Below the pieces are notes generated by a model. That model saw nothing but the letters and a program-made list of their open reading frames with translations, did not search any database and was not told the DNA's origin. Shown piece by piece: positions 45,262 through 55,192 of a stretch of 64,000 bases of DNA. A program made the position numbers and the translations under genes. The stretch's first letter is position 1. The number at the start of each line of letters is the position of its first letter. This DNA comes from an uncultured Bacilli bacterium (lineage in GTDB: Bacteria; Bacillota_I; Bacilli_A; RF39; UBA660): positions 186,001 to 250,000 of the forward strand of contig CAKOSH010000001.1 of assembly GCA_934102215.1 (NCBI GenBank), in the 5' to 3' direction.

Positions 45262-45292
45262 AATGATACAATAATAACCGAGGTGGGTAAAT

Positions 45293-45580
45293 ATGGTTAT
45301 ACAATATGCATATCGATATGATGAAAAATTTGATGTTTATACAGTTAGAAGATTAGATGGAGAATGTTTAAATTATCATGTCCCAACTGGATTATTATTA
45401 AACATATATAATGCGGGACAATATGATAAAGAAGTCCTTAAAAGCTTACAATCATATGTTCATTTTGATACTGAATGTATGAATGCAGTAGTTGATTTTA
45501 AAAGACGTGAATATGAAGATAGAGATATTGATTTCATTATTCGTGAAATAGAAGAAGAATATACATTAAAATTACTATAA
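45293..45580 (+). CDS. Hypothetical small protein (95 aa)
   Basis: Soluble, acidic C-terminal half with a predicted helix (D-I-D-F-I-I-R-E-I-E-E-E-Y). No known motif. GAGGTGG precedes the ATG. Flanked by terminators on both sides, so it is a single-gene unit. Confidence 0.55.
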   Translation: MVIQYAYRYDEKFDVYTVRRLDGECLNYHVPTGLLLNIYNAGQYDKEVLKSLQSYVHFDTECMNAVVDFKRREYEDRDIDFIIREIEEEYTLKLL

Positions 45581-45609
45581 TAAATTTATATAAAAAACAA
45601 TAAACAAGT

Positions 45610-45650
45610 GCAATACTAGATCACATATATTTTTAGTATTGCTTTTATTT
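45610..45650 (+). terminator. Terminator after small hypothetical gene
   Basis: 9-bp stem GCAATACTA/TAGTATTGC, 15-nt loop, T-rich tail. Confidence 0.7.
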
Positions 45651-45778
45651 ACAATAAAAATATCTTATAAAATATGCATTTTAACTAAATATTAAGAACT
45701 CACAAAAAATATCACAAAAGTCAGAAAACGTATATATTTAATAATAAATATATGTTATCATTACAATAGGTGATAGTA

Positions 45779-46477
45779 GTGAAATTAGTAATAGAAAATT
45801 TAACAAAAGAATATGGAGAAAATTTAGTCTTAGATGATGTATCATTTACATTTGAAAGTGGTAAAATATATGGCCTTTTAGGTAGAAACGGAAGTGGAAA
45901 AACCACATTTTTTAATTGTTTAGATGGATTAATTCAATACAAAAAAGGCAAATTCTTTATAGAAAATGAAGACAAATCAACAGAACAATTAGATTCAAAT
46001 AACATAGGTTTCGTTTTAACAAACCCTATGTTACCAGAATTTCTAACAGGATATGAATTTATCAAAACATACATGGAAATAAATAAGATAGATGAAATAG
46101 ATAAAATAAATGAATATTTTGAAAAAGTATCTTTGAACAAAAAAGATCAAGATAAATTAATAAAAGATTACTCTTCGGGCATGAAAAATAAAGTTCAAAT
46201 ATTAATGTGCATTATTTCAAAACCAAAAGTAATCTTGTTAGATGAACCTTTAACATCAATTGATGTAGTTGTTGCTAAAGAAATAAAAGATATTTTCAAG
46301 TCTTTAAAAAAAGATCACATCATTATTTTCTCAACACATATTTTAGAACTCGCAACAAGCATGTGTGATGAAATAGCAATTATAAATAATAAAAAAATAG
46401 AACAAGTAGATTCAAAAATAATAAAATCTTCTTCTTTTGAAAATAAAATAGTGGAGATATTAACAAATGAAAAATGA
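45779..46477 (+). CDS. ABC transporter ATP-binding protein
   Basis: About 232 residues. Walker A G-R-N-G-S-G-K-T at about 37, signature Y-S-S-G-M-K-N-K, Walker B V-I-L-L-D-E-P, H-switch S-T-H-I. It partners with the next gene (11-nt overlap) as an exporter with a large ABC-2-like permease. GTG 45779 is chosen 5 nt after AGGTGAT; the upstream GTG 45770 overlaps the ribosome site. The following CPBP protease gene may belong to the same unit, as in bacteriocin self-immunity loci. Confidence 0.9.
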   Translation: MKLVIENLTKEYGENLVLDDVSFTFESGKIYGLLGRNGSGKTTFFNCLDGLIQYKKGKFFIENEDKSTEQLDSNNIGFVLTNPMLPEFLTGYEFIKTYMEINKIDEIDKINEYFEKVSLNKKDQDKLIKDYSSGMKNKVQILMCIISKPKVILLDEPLTSIDVVVAKEIKDIFKSLKKDHIIIFSTHILELATSMCDEIAIINNKKIEQVDSKIIKSSSFENKIVEILTNEK

Positions 46478-48035
46478 TATTAAACTTCACAATTATATAA
46501 AAAAACTAAACTTATCAATTATTGTCAATCAATTTATTTATTTTTTATCACATGCATTTATATTATCTCATTTCTTTAATGAAGATTTAACCGGAGAATA
46601 TGAGGTAAAGACAGGATTAAATATTGCATTTTCATCACTAGAATGTTTAAAAATAATTATCAAAAAATTATTACTCGCAGTTTTTTTTATAGCCATGTTT
46701 AAAAATCACACTGATATGTTTATATTTTATTATGTTTTGTTTACTATTCTATGTTGTATAATCAGTAAAATTACAAAATTCACTATCAAAGAATATAATC
46801 TAATAAAACTTTTAAAATTTGATGCTAACACATATGGAAAGTATAAAATAAAGTATACAATCTTTGAAAATATATTTTATCAAATACTACCAATTTTATT
46901 CATAAGCAAATTTTTAAATATAAGCATATTAACAACAATACTCACAATACTATCAACAATATCAATAAAAATAATTTTTGAATACTTTTTCTTGCAAAAG
47001 ATTAAGAAAAACAACTATATTTATAAATCAAACTATTTGTTAAAATTCATCATTATTGTAATTTTATCAACATTAATAGTTGTGTCTATTTTGAAACAAA
47101 TGTATATTCCAAACGAAACAATGACCTACATAAATATCTTACTAATCATAATATCAATCTATATATTAAAAAAATTATACGCATATAACTATGTAAAACT
47201 ATACAAAGCTAATTTAAACGAAGAATTTATAATTAAGCAAAGAACAATCAACAATAGTATTTATAAAGAAGAAACATCACAAATAAGACCAATCAACATA
47301 ACATATGACATAAATCAAAAAGATGAAAAAAATACTGGATACAATTATTTATTTAGTATGTTCATAAAAAGAAATAGTAAAAACAATATTGGAAATCACA
47401 AAAGATTATATATATTAACATTAATTGCAGCTATAATCGCATTACTTATCCCATCAATATTAAATAAGAAAAACATAATTGATATTATTTTTAATTATAA
47501 CTATGTATTATTTCTAATAGTTTATTATCTATGTCAATATTCATCATATTTTTTATTCGTATGTTTTATGGATATAGATAGATTTCTTGTGAACTATAAT
47601 TTTTATCGCTCATCATCAAGTATCAAAGAAAATATGTTATTAAGACTTAAATATACTATCAAAAGAAATATAATTCCATCATTAGGATTCAGTATCACTA
47701 TGATACTATATTATTTAATATATAACAATAATGTAGATATTTCAAAAGTAATAGTTCTATGTATTTTACCTATTGTTTTATCAATATTCTATTCAATGTA
47801 TCATTTATTTGGCTATTACTTATTTCAACCATATTCATTTGATGGAACAATAACAAACAAACTTTATAAAGTCTTTGATGCTATTATTTGGTTTATCACT
47901 TATATACTATTTGATAACCAAATCAAACTTAATCTCTTATATTTATCAATTACAACTATAATATTATTTGTTATAAGTATAATATTTTATTACATTATCA
48001 TTACAAAAGGAACAAAATCATTTAGGGTGAGGTAG
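46467..48035 (+). CDS. Large ABC transporter membrane subunit
   Basis: 522 residues with about 12 TM helices in two clusters, separated by a charged loop (about 250-310). Very rich in Ile, Asn and Tyr. Partner of the preceding ATPase by overlap. No substrate-binding motif is seen; similar two-gene units export lantibiotics or peptides or provide immunity. Specificity unknown. Confidence 0.7.
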   Translation: MKNDIKLHNYIKKLNLSIIVNQFIYFLSHAFILSHFFNEDLTGEYEVKTGLNIAFSSLECLKIIIKKLLLAVFFIAMFKNHTDMFIFYYVLFTILCCIISKITKFTIKEYNLIKLLKFDANTYGKYKIKYTIFENIFYQILPILFISKFLNISILTTILTILSTISIKIIFEYFFLQKIKKNNYIYKSNYLLKFIIIVILSTLIVVSILKQMYIPNETMTYINILLIIISIYILKKLYAYNYVKLYKANLNEEFIIKQRTINNSIYKEETSQIRPINITYDINQKDEKNTGYNYLFSMFIKRNSKNNIGNHKRLYILTLIAAIIALLIPSILNKKNIIDIIFNYNYVLFLIVYYLCQYSSYFLFVCFMDIDRFLVNYNFYRSSSSIKENMLLRLKYTIKRNIIPSLGFSITMILYYLIYNNNVDISKVIVLCILPIVLSIFYSMYHLFGYYLFQPYSFDGTITNKLYKVFDAIIWFITYILFDNQIKLNLLYLSITTIILFVISIIFYYIIITKGTKSFRVR

Positions 48036-48036
48036 T

Positions 48037-48936
48037 ATGAAAGAGGGAAAAAGAAATTATTTAAAAGAATTTAGATATATATCATCATTTATGATATTCA
48101 TAGCAATATTTGGAATAGTATTCACATTTTTATCATTAGGTTTAGCATTTGGTATAGAATTTCTTATAAATAGTGAAAGCCAAGCTAGTATTTTAGGAGA
48201 AATAGTTTTATATGGTGGAACTGCATATACATATTATGTTGGATATAAAATATTCTTAAAGAAATGGAATCAAAAAATAAACACAAAATTAGATACAAAA
48301 AAACTAAATATAGCAAAACTAATCTTAAACATAATCGTATCAATTTTAATAGTGAGATTTATATGGATAATATGGGAGGACATAGTTACATTATTAAATT
48401 ATAGTCCAGAAGACACAGAACAAAATATCAGTATAATTTTCTATGTATATGGAATTATAATCGCTCCTATACTTGAAGAAATAGTATTTAGAGGTTATAT
48501 CTTAAAAATATTAAAAAAGTATGGAACTTATTCTTCAATCATATTATCATCTATAATATTTGGATTATTTCATGGAACTTTTACACAAGCAATACCATGT
48601 ATATTTATAGGAATAGTATTCGCATCTCTTACTACAAAATATAAATCACTTTTACCATCAATAATAGTTCATATTATTACTAATTTTATGTCATTTATAA
48701 CAATAAATAATGAAATGCTATTAACAACAATAAAAGTAATAATAATAGTACTATCTATAGTTTCAATAATATATTTAATAATCATAAATTTTAAAAACAT
48801 AAAAGAAATACTAAAAGAAATCAAATTAAGTTTTCTATTACAATTTAAAAGCCTATCATACATATTATTTTTATTATACGAACTAACAATGATAGTCACA
48901 GATGCATTAGATGGTATACTTCACATAATTAATTAA
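48037..48936 (+). CDS. CPBP-family intramembrane metalloprotease (Abi/CAAX)
   Basis: 299 residues, 8 TM helices. The E-E-I-V-F-R-G-Y motif (about 149), F-G-L-F-H-G (about 178) and a later I-V-H-I-I-T-N give the Glu/His catalytic set of CAAX/ABI proteases. Often linked to bacteriocin self-immunity, agreeing with its place directly after the ABC exporter genes. GGTGAGG precedes the ATG. Confidence 0.88.
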   Translation: MKEGKRNYLKEFRYISSFMIFIAIFGIVFTFLSLGLAFGIEFLINSESQASILGEIVLYGGTAYTYYVGYKIFLKKWNQKINTKLDTKKLNIAKLILNIIVSILIVRFIWIIWEDIVTLLNYSPEDTEQNISIIFYVYGIIIAPILEEIVFRGYILKILKKYGTYSSIILSSIIFGLFHGTFTQAIPCIFIGIVFASLTTKYKSLLPSIIVHIITNFMSFITINNEMLLTTIKVIIIVLSIVSIIYLIIINFKNIKEILKEIKLSFLLQFKSLSYILFLLYELTMIVTDALDGILHIIN

Positions 48937-49028
48937 AATACAAATCTATATTACACACAACATGAATTCAAAAAACAAACCAACAATTATATTTACAATT
49001 TAAAACATAATATAAAAAAAATACATAT

Positions 49029-49066
49029 AAAAGATGAGATTTCTTAATAATTTTCATCTTTTTCTT
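49029..49066 (+). terminator. Terminator after CPBP gene
   Basis: 9-bp stem AAAAGATGA/TCATCTTTT, long loop, T/C-rich tail. Confidence 0.6.
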
Positions 49067-49086
49067 TTGACTATCTCACTTAACAT

Positions 49087-49115
49087 TTGAGATTCCTCAA
49101 TAATTATGATAAAAT
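49087..49115 (+). promoter_or_regulatory. prfB promoter, predicted leaderless
   Basis: TTGAGA (49087-49092), 17-bp spacer, TAAAAT (49110-49115) with TG-N. It is 6 nt before ATG 49122, and no ribosome site fits. Confidence 0.7.
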
Positions 49116-49121
49116 TTTCTT

Positions 49122-50204
49122 ATGGAACAAAGAGATATATTAAAAAAATTAGAAGATTATAGTACCCTAATCAATGATATTAAAATCAAATTAGATATTG
49201 ACAACAAAAAGAATAGAATAAGTGAACTTGAGCATATTTCTAATGATTCATCATTTTGGAATGATATGGAAAATGCTAAGAATGTTTTAAGTGAACTTAA
49301 AGGACTACGTGATATATGTAAAAAATATGACACTGTTAATGAATCTATCAATGATATTAATGATATAGTAAATACAGGTATCAATGAAGAAGATATTGAA
49401 CTTATCGAAACAGAGATGGAAAGTATAAATGAATCCTTATCGAAACTTAAGTTATTCGCTCTTTTAAGTGGCGAATTCGATAGTAGTAATGCTTACGTAG
49501 AAATACATAGTGGCGCAGGCGGAACTGAAAGTAATGACTGGGCTAACATGTTACTTAGAATGTATACAAGATATTTTGATAAAAATGATTATAAATACGA
49601 AATAATAAGTAAACAAGATGGTGAAGAAGTAGGTATAAAAGGATGCACTTTGCTTGTTAAAGGATTCTATGCCTTTGGATACTTAAAAGGTGAAACAGGA
49701 GTTCATCGTTTAGTTAGAATTAGTCCTTTTGATAGTAATAGTCGACGTCACACATCATTCGCATCAGTACTTGTCACACCAGAAATAAATAAAAATATGG
49801 ATGTTGAAATAAAAGAAAGCGATTTAAGAATAGATGTATATCGTTCAAGTGGATGTGGAGGGCAAGGCGTAAACACAACTGACTCAGCAGTTAGAATAAC
49901 TCATATACCAACAGGAATAGTAGTATCAAGTCAAGTAGAACGAAGTCAACTTCGTAATAAAGAAATCGCAATGAATATGTTAAAAAATAAACTATTCCTT
50001 CTAAATCAAAAAGAATTCAATGACAAAATAAAAAGTCTTAAAGGAGACGTAATGGATGTCAACTTTGGAAGTGCAATTCGTAGTTACGTAATGTGTCCAT
50101 ATACACTTGTAAAAGATACACGAAGTGGATATGAAACATCAAATGTTGACAAAGTACTTGATGGAGATATAAAAGAATTCCTAGAATCATATTTAAAAAT
50201 ATAA
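49122..50204 (+). CDS. prfB: Peptide chain release factor 2
   Basis: 360 residues; terminates at UGA and UAA. The S-P-F tripeptide that recognises these stops is in R-I-S-P-F-D-S, and G-G-Q catalyses release in C-G-G-Q-G-V-N. The frame is continuous, so the programmed +1 frameshift of many prfB genes is absent and there is no autoregulatory UGA. Its presence confirms UGA is a stop here. The start appears leaderless, with an extended -10 box 6 nt upstream. Confidence 0.96.
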   Translation: MEQRDILKKLEDYSTLINDIKIKLDIDNKKNRISELEHISNDSSFWNDMENAKNVLSELKGLRDICKKYDTVNESINDINDIVNTGINEEDIELIETEMESINESLSKLKLFALLSGEFDSSNAYVEIHSGAGGTESNDWANMLLRMYTRYFDKNDYKYEIISKQDGEEVGIKGCTLLVKGFYAFGYLKGETGVHRLVRISPFDSNSRRHTSFASVLVTPEINKNMDVEIKESDLRIDVYRSSGCGGQGVNTTDSAVRITHIPTGIVVSSQVERSQLRNKEIAMNMLKNKLFLLNQKEFNDKIKSLKGDVMDVNFGSAIRSYVMCPYTLVKDTRSGYETSNVDKVLDGDIKEFLESYLKI

Positions 50205-50210
50205 CATTTA

Positions 50211-50234
50211 ACATTTACGAAAGTAAGTGTTTTT
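50211..50234 (+). terminator. Terminator of prfB
   Basis: 8-bp stem ACATTTAC/GTAAGTGT (one G-U) with GAAA loop and T tail. Confidence 0.7.
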
Positions 50235-50477
50235 AATTTAAGAAATATATCATTCAAAAAATTAACAAATTTATACACAAATTATTAACTTTTGTGAGTG
50301 ATTTTGTAAAAATACGATATTAGCATTACATCAACAAGTCAAGAACAAATAAATTTTCAACATAAAAATTCAATAATATTAATAAAATCTTAATATATGT
50401 AAAGTAAAAATCAAACAAAAATAAACACGTAGAAAAACATTTGAAAATTTGATATAATTACACTGGAGTACTAGAAT
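50235..50477. other. Non-coding AT-rich gap
   Basis: No gene or structured RNA is seen. A GATATAAT box at 50451-50458 probably serves the YitT-like gene. Confidence 0.4.
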
Positions 50478-51389
50478 ATGAAATGGTTTAAAAGAATAAA
50501 TAGTGGTGAAATTAAAAATAGGGTTATTAAAAAACAAAGTTTAAAGGGAGCAATTCTATTTGTTGTTGGAACATTAATATCTGCTTTATCATTTAATTTA
50601 TTTTGTGTACCTAATAATTTTGTATCAGGAGGACTCGGAGGAGTAGGTATAATACTTAATCACTTCTTTTCAAATATAAATGTTAACTTAGTGATACTAC
50701 TTGGCAATTTACTATTCATAATAATAAGTTTATTCACTCTTGGATTTAAAGAGTCTATTATGAGTATAGTTGGCGCTACTGTGTTCACTATATTTCTATA
50801 TGCAACAGCTAGCATACCAGAACTAATCAATTTTAAATTCGACAACATATTACTTTATGTACTAGGATATGGTGTTGCAGGTGGCTTTGGAGAAAGTCTT
50901 GTTTACAAATCAGGATTCAATACAGGCGGAACAAGTATACTTGCTCGAATACTTCAAAAATATATATCATTACCACTTGGTAAAATATTAAGATACATAT
51001 CAATAATAATAATTTTATGTGGTGGAGTAGTTTTTGGATACACTGCACTTATGTATTCTCTAATCATTATGGTAATATCTACTAGCATTGTTGATAAAAT
51101 GTTGATAGGAATAAGTGATTCTAAAACATTCTTTATCCATACAACTAAAGAAGACGAAGTAAAAGATTTCATATTAAAAATAATAGAAAGTGGTGTTACA
51201 GAATTTGATACAAAAGGAGCATATAGTCACAAAAGAAGAAAAATGCTTATGTGCGTTGTTCCAACCGAAAAATATACATTTCTTAAAAATGCAATACATG
51301 AAATAGATAGTGATGCTTTCATAGTAGTAAGTGATTGCTACGAAGTACTTGGCGGAACTAAAAGGAAAAAATTGTCTTTTGACAATTAA
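50478..51389 (+). CDS. YitT-family membrane protein
   Basis: 303 residues. Five or six TM helices (about 22-205) with N-F-V-S-G-G-L-G-G-V-G near TM1-2 and G-F-N-T-G-G-T-S-I-L-A-R at about 146. A C-terminal DUF2179 domain (about 225-295) includes G-V-T-E-F-D-T-K-G-A-Y. Function of the family is unknown. GGAG precedes the ATG. It is followed by ftsEX in the same direction. Confidence 0.9.
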   Translation: MKWFKRINSGEIKNRVIKKQSLKGAILFVVGTLISALSFNLFCVPNNFVSGGLGGVGIILNHFFSNINVNLVILLGNLLFIIISLFTLGFKESIMSIVGATVFTIFLYATASIPELINFKFDNILLYVLGYGVAGGFGESLVYKSGFNTGGTSILARILQKYISLPLGKILRYISIIIILCGGVVFGYTALMYSLIIMVISTSIVDKMLIGISDSKTFFIHTTKEDEVKDFILKIIESGVTEFDTKGAYSHKRRKMLMCVVPTEKYTFLKNAIHEIDSDAFIVVSDCYEVLGGTKRKKLSFDN

Positions 51390-51441
51390 ATAGATAATAA
51401 TTATAATATATAGTTAAATAAATTATATCAAAGGAGGGTAT

Positions 51442-52140
51442 ATGCAGTTAATAGAACTAAAAAATATATATAAAAGATATCCTAATGGTGTTACTGCTTT
51501 ATGCGATGTTAACCTTGAAATATCAAAAGGAGAGTTTGTATTCATAATAGGAGCATCAGGTAGTGGAAAAAGTACACTCATAAAACTTTTATATAGACAA
51601 GAAAAACCATCTCGTGGTGAAGTATATGTAGGAGGAGTAAATGTTTCTAAACTTAGAAATGGCAAAGTATACAAATTAAGACGTAAACTTGGAATAGTTT
51701 TTCAAGACTACAAATTATTACCAAAACTAACAGTGTATGAAAATGTAGCATTCGCTCTTGAAGTATATGGACTTCCAGAAAGTGATATTAGAAAAAGAAC
51801 ATTAAAAGCAATCGAACAAGTTGGTCTTAAAGATAAAATAAGAAGTTATCCTGATGAGCTTTCTGGAGGAGAACAACAAAGAGTATCAATCGCAAGAGCC
51901 ATCGTAAACGATCCAAAAGTTCTTATTTGTGATGAGCCAACTGGAAACCTTGATCCAGAAACATCAATGGAAATAATGAACGTAATAGAAAATATCAATA
52001 AAGACCTTGGAACTACTATAATAATGGCAACTCATGACAAAGAAATAGTCAACAAAATGAAAAAAAGAGTTATCGTTATAGAAAAAGGTTTAGTAGCAAA
52101 AGATACTATGAAAGGAAGATATAAGAGTGAAGGCATTTAG
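51442..52140 (+). CDS. ftsE: Cell division ATP-binding protein FtsE
   Basis: 232 residues. Walker A G-A-S-G-S-G-K-S, Q-loop F-Q-D-Y-K-L-L, signature L-S-G-G-E-Q-Q-R, Walker B L-I-C-D-E-P-T-G-N-L-D. It powers FtsX-mediated activation of wall hydrolases outside the membrane. AAGGAGGG precedes the ATG. It overlaps ftsX by 14 nt. Confidence 0.96.
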   Translation: MQLIELKNIYKRYPNGVTALCDVNLEISKGEFVFIIGASGSGKSTLIKLLYRQEKPSRGEVYVGGVNVSKLRNGKVYKLRRKLGIVFQDYKLLPKLTVYENVAFALEVYGLPESDIRKRTLKAIEQVGLKDKIRSYPDELSGGEQQRVSIARAIVNDPKVLICDEPTGNLDPETSMEIMNVIENINKDLGTTIIMATHDKEIVNKMKKRVIVIEKGLVAKDTMKGRYKSEGI

Positions 52141-53032
52141 AATTTTAGGAAATAATATAAAAGAATCATTTAAAGGTGTTTTTCGTAATTTTTCTTTATC
52201 TCTAGCTAGTATATCATGTATAACAATAACACTTATATTAGTCGGATTTAGCATTCTCTTATCTTGCAATGTTAACAACTTCACAACTGAAATAGAAAAA
52301 GACATGACAATAGTTGTATTCCTAGAAAGAGGAGTTACAGAAACAGAAATAGATTCAATAGGTGTAAGACTTAAATCATTACCAAATGTAAAAGAAGATG
52401 GCGTTACATTTAATTCAAAAGAATCAGTTAAAAATGACATGCAAAAAGAATCAGAAATATTCAACAGTATAATGTCACAATATACAGAAGAAACAAATCC
52501 ACTTCAAGATACATACTTAGTCAAAGTAGATGACCTTGCTGATATAACTGAGACAGTAAATGAAATTAAAAAAATTGACAAAGTTGATATAGTTAAATAT
52601 GGTGAAGGTAGCGTTGAAGAATTAGTTAAAATATTTGATGTTGTTAAAAATGTTACATATGTAGTAGTTATAGCACTTGTAATAGTTACAGCATTCTTAA
52701 TATCAAACACTATCAAAATTACAATTCAATCAAGAAGAAGAGAAATAGAAATAAGAAGACTTGTAGGAGCAAGCAATACATTTATACGCCAACCATTCTT
52801 CTTTGAAGGAATCATTTTAGGATTCATGGGATCAATTATACCAGTACTAATATGTTGTTATGGATATAGTTATTTATATAAAAAATTAGGTGGACAACTA
52901 TTTACAGCGATAATCAAATTAGTAAAACCAAGCACAATCATATATACTCTAATGTTAATTTTAGTAGCAGTAGGTGTAGTAGTTGGAGCATTTGGTAGCT
53001 TTAAAGCAGTAAGGAAATATTTGAAAATATGA
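52127..53032 (+). CDS. ftsX: Cell division protein FtsX
   Basis: 301 residues. N-terminal cytoplasmic part and TM1 (about 25-45), an extracellular loop (about 48-175), then three C-terminal TMs. E-I-R-R-L-V-G-A-S lies in the coupling region before TM3. It transmits FtsE ATP hydrolysis to a peptidoglycan hydrolase, most likely the M23 protein encoded next (3-4 nt overlap). The stop is TGA and overlaps the next start. GTG start. Confidence 0.95.
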   Translation: MKAFRILGNNIKESFKGVFRNFSLSLASISCITITLILVGFSILLSCNVNNFTTEIEKDMTIVVFLERGVTETEIDSIGVRLKSLPNVKEDGVTFNSKESVKNDMQKESEIFNSIMSQYTEETNPLQDTYLVKVDDLADITETVNEIKKIDKVDIVKYGEGSVEELVKIFDVVKNVTYVVVIALVIVTAFLISNTIKITIQSRRREIEIRRLVGASNTFIRQPFFFEGIILGFMGSIIPVLICCYGYSYLYKKLGGQLFTAIIKLVKPSTIIYTLMLILVAVGVVVGAFGSFKAVRKYLKI

Positions 53033-54216
53033 TGAAGAAGATATTTAAAATTATATTAATCATTTCTATTTCAATATTTATATTTATTAAAGTTGATAGT
53101 ATTTACGCAGTTAATCAAAATTCTTCACTAAAAGATTTAAAAAACAGTATGGCTAAACTTGATAAAAAAAGACAAGAAGCAGCCACTCGCAAAAATCAAA
53201 CAAAAAATGAAATCAAAAATATGGAAAGCGATATTGATAAGATAAATAAAGATATCGAAGATAATAATAAAGCAATAGAAGAGGCTTATGATAAAATTGC
53301 AGATCTTGATGAAGAAATAATCAATAAACAAAAAGAAATAGATAACTTACTTTCGTTTTTACAAGTATCTGAAGGAGAAAATGTTTATCTTGAATATGTT
53401 TTTCAAGCAAAAAACTTTACTGATTTTATATATAGAGGAGCAGTAGTAGAGCAACTTACTAAATATAATGATAATCTAATTGATGATATGTATAAGAAAA
53501 TAGAAGAAAATAAGGCATTACAAGTTCAACTTCAAAAAGATATTGAAAAAGGCGAACAAACAATTAAAACACTTGAAGAAAAATTAAAAACTACAAATTT
53601 AACACTTGATGATTTAATTGAAGATGAAACAGATGCTGAAAAAGAATATGAAGCAAGTAAAAAAGAAGTTCAATATTACGAAAAAATATTTAAAGAAAAT
53701 AAATGTAAAGAAACAACTAGTATTAATGACTGTCTTGGAGTAGCATTTGCGAATAAGTTAACAAGACCAGTTAATAGTGGATGGATTAACAGTGAGTGGG
53801 GTCTTCGTTATCATCCAACTAAACATGTATGGAGACTTCATAATGGTATAGATATTGGTGTATCAACTGGTACTAAAGTTTATGCATCAGCACCAGGTGT
53901 TGTTGTTAAGAAAATAGTTAGATCAAGCTGTGGTGGTAATGAACTTTATATTAGACATAACTTAAAAGGTGTCGGAACAGTTCAAACATACTACTACCAT
54001 TTATCAGCATTTAAAGTAAGTGTTGGAGATAAAGTTGACACCAATACAGTAATTGCATTAAGTGGAGGAGGAGAAAGCTATGATGCTTGTTCAACAGGAC
54101 CACATCTTCACTTTGGAGTAAGTGTTACATCTCCTAGCAGTAACAGTAAAAACAATCCAAGAAACTTTGTAAATTTTCCTAAGAAAGGAAAGAAATTCAC
54201 AACTAGATATTATTAA
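53029..54216 (+). CDS. M23 peptidoglycan endopeptidase with coiled coil (EnvC/PcsB-like)
   Basis: 395 residues. Signal peptide (about 1-26), long coiled coil (about 35-225), then an M23 domain (about 255-390). The zinc ligands appear in R-L-H-N-G-I-D-I-G and the second H-x-H in G-P-H-L-H-F-G; the Y-Y-Y-H-L-S loop is also present. The coiled-coil plus M23 layout and position right after ftsEX mark it as the hydrolase controlled by FtsEX during division. Confidence 0.92.
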   Translation: MMKKIFKIILIISISIFIFIKVDSIYAVNQNSSLKDLKNSMAKLDKKRQEAATRKNQTKNEIKNMESDIDKINKDIEDNNKAIEEAYDKIADLDEEIINKQKEIDNLLSFLQVSEGENVYLEYVFQAKNFTDFIYRGAVVEQLTKYNDNLIDDMYKKIEENKALQVQLQKDIEKGEQTIKTLEEKLKTTNLTLDDLIEDETDAEKEYEASKKEVQYYEKIFKENKCKETTSINDCLGVAFANKLTRPVNSGWINSEWGLRYHPTKHVWRLHNGIDIGVSTGTKVYASAPGVVVKKIVRSSCGGNELYIRHNLKGVGTVQTYYYHLSAFKVSVGDKVDTNTVIALSGGGESYDACSTGPHLHFGVSVTSPSSNSKNNPRNFVNFPKKGKKFTTRYY

Positions 54217-54245
54217 GAGAATTCATACATTTTGAATTCTTTTTC
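54215..54245 (+). terminator. Terminator of ftsEX operon
   Basis: 11-bp stem AAGAGAATTCA/TGAATTCTTTT (one G-U) and a T/C tail. Confidence 0.7.
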
Positions 54246-54277
54246 TTTTTATGCTATTATTATATTGGTGAAGAAAC

Positions 54278-55186
54278 ATGTCATTTACTAGCAATATAAA
54301 AAATGAAATATCAAGTATAGAATATGGTGAAAGTGAAAAGATGGCAGAACTTTCAGCAATACTTAACATAGGCGTTAAAATATATGATGATAAATTTGAA
54401 ATATATACAGAAAACATAAGTGTAGCAAGACGTATCTATTTACTTATTAAAGAAATATATCACGTAGAAATAGATATGGATACAGGTTATAATAGTTTAC
54501 GTGGTAATAAACTTGTCTTACTAAGTGTTCACGATAAAATAGATTTAATCTTAAGCGACTTATGCATTCAAAAAAATAATGAAAGAATATATGTACCTGG
54601 TAATTACCTAGTAGATGAAGAACATGATAAACAAGCATACTTAAGGGGAGTCTTCATGATGTGTGGAAGTATAAATGATCCTAAAACAAGTAGATATCAC
54701 CTTGAATTTGTTATATCAAATGAAGATACTGCTAACTATGTTAATAATCTTTTAAATGAATTCTACTTCAATAGTAAAGTTATCAAAAGAGATAAAAACT
54801 ATATGGTATATATAAAAGAAAGTGAAAAAATAAGTGACTTTATAAAATTATTAAATGCAAGAACATCACTTTTCTATTATGAAGACATAAGAATATATAG
54901 AGATCACAAAAATATGACAAATAGACTTAATAATTGTGAACAAGCTAATGTAGATAAAATGATACAAGCAAGTAGTGAACAATTAGAACTTATTCACAAA
55001 TTACGTGAAACAAGAGATTTCGACCTTTTAGAACAAGGTATAAAAGACATTTGCATCTATAAAGAAAAATATCCAGAAAGTTCAATGGCAGAACTAGCAG
55101 AAATAATAAGTACAGAAACAGAAAGACCAATCACAAAAAGTGGTATAAATCATAGATTTAGAAAAATAAAAGAAATGGTAAAATAA
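54278..55186 (+). CDS. whiA: DNA-binding protein WhiA
   Basis: 302 residues. An N-terminal LAGLIDADG-like fold in two parts (about 1-190, including A-Y-L-R-G-V-F-M-M-C-G-S) and a C-terminal helix-turn-helix (about 220-300, with S-S-M-A-E-L-A-E-I and K-S-G-I-N-H-R-F-R). In Bacillota it affects division and chromosome segregation, fitting its position after ftsEX. The usual yvcJ-yvcK-whiA cluster is not present here. It converges with clpP. Confidence 0.95.
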   Translation: MSFTSNIKNEISSIEYGESEKMAELSAILNIGVKIYDDKFEIYTENISVARRIYLLIKEIYHVEIDMDTGYNSLRGNKLVLLSVHDKIDLILSDLCIQKNNERIYVPGNYLVDEEHDKQAYLRGVFMMCGSINDPKTSRYHLEFVISNEDTANYVNNLLNEFYFNSKVIKRDKNYMVYIKESEKISDFIKLLNARTSLFYYEDIRIYRDHKNMTNRLNNCEQANVDKMIQASSEQLELIHKLRETRDFDLLEQGIKDICIYKEKYPESSMAELAEIISTETERPITKSGINHRFRKIKEMVK

Positions 55187-55192
55187 AAACAC

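Noticed and set aside
49122..50204. Programmed frameshift in prfB
   Set aside because: The frame is continuous over 360 codons and no in-frame TGA occurs near the start.
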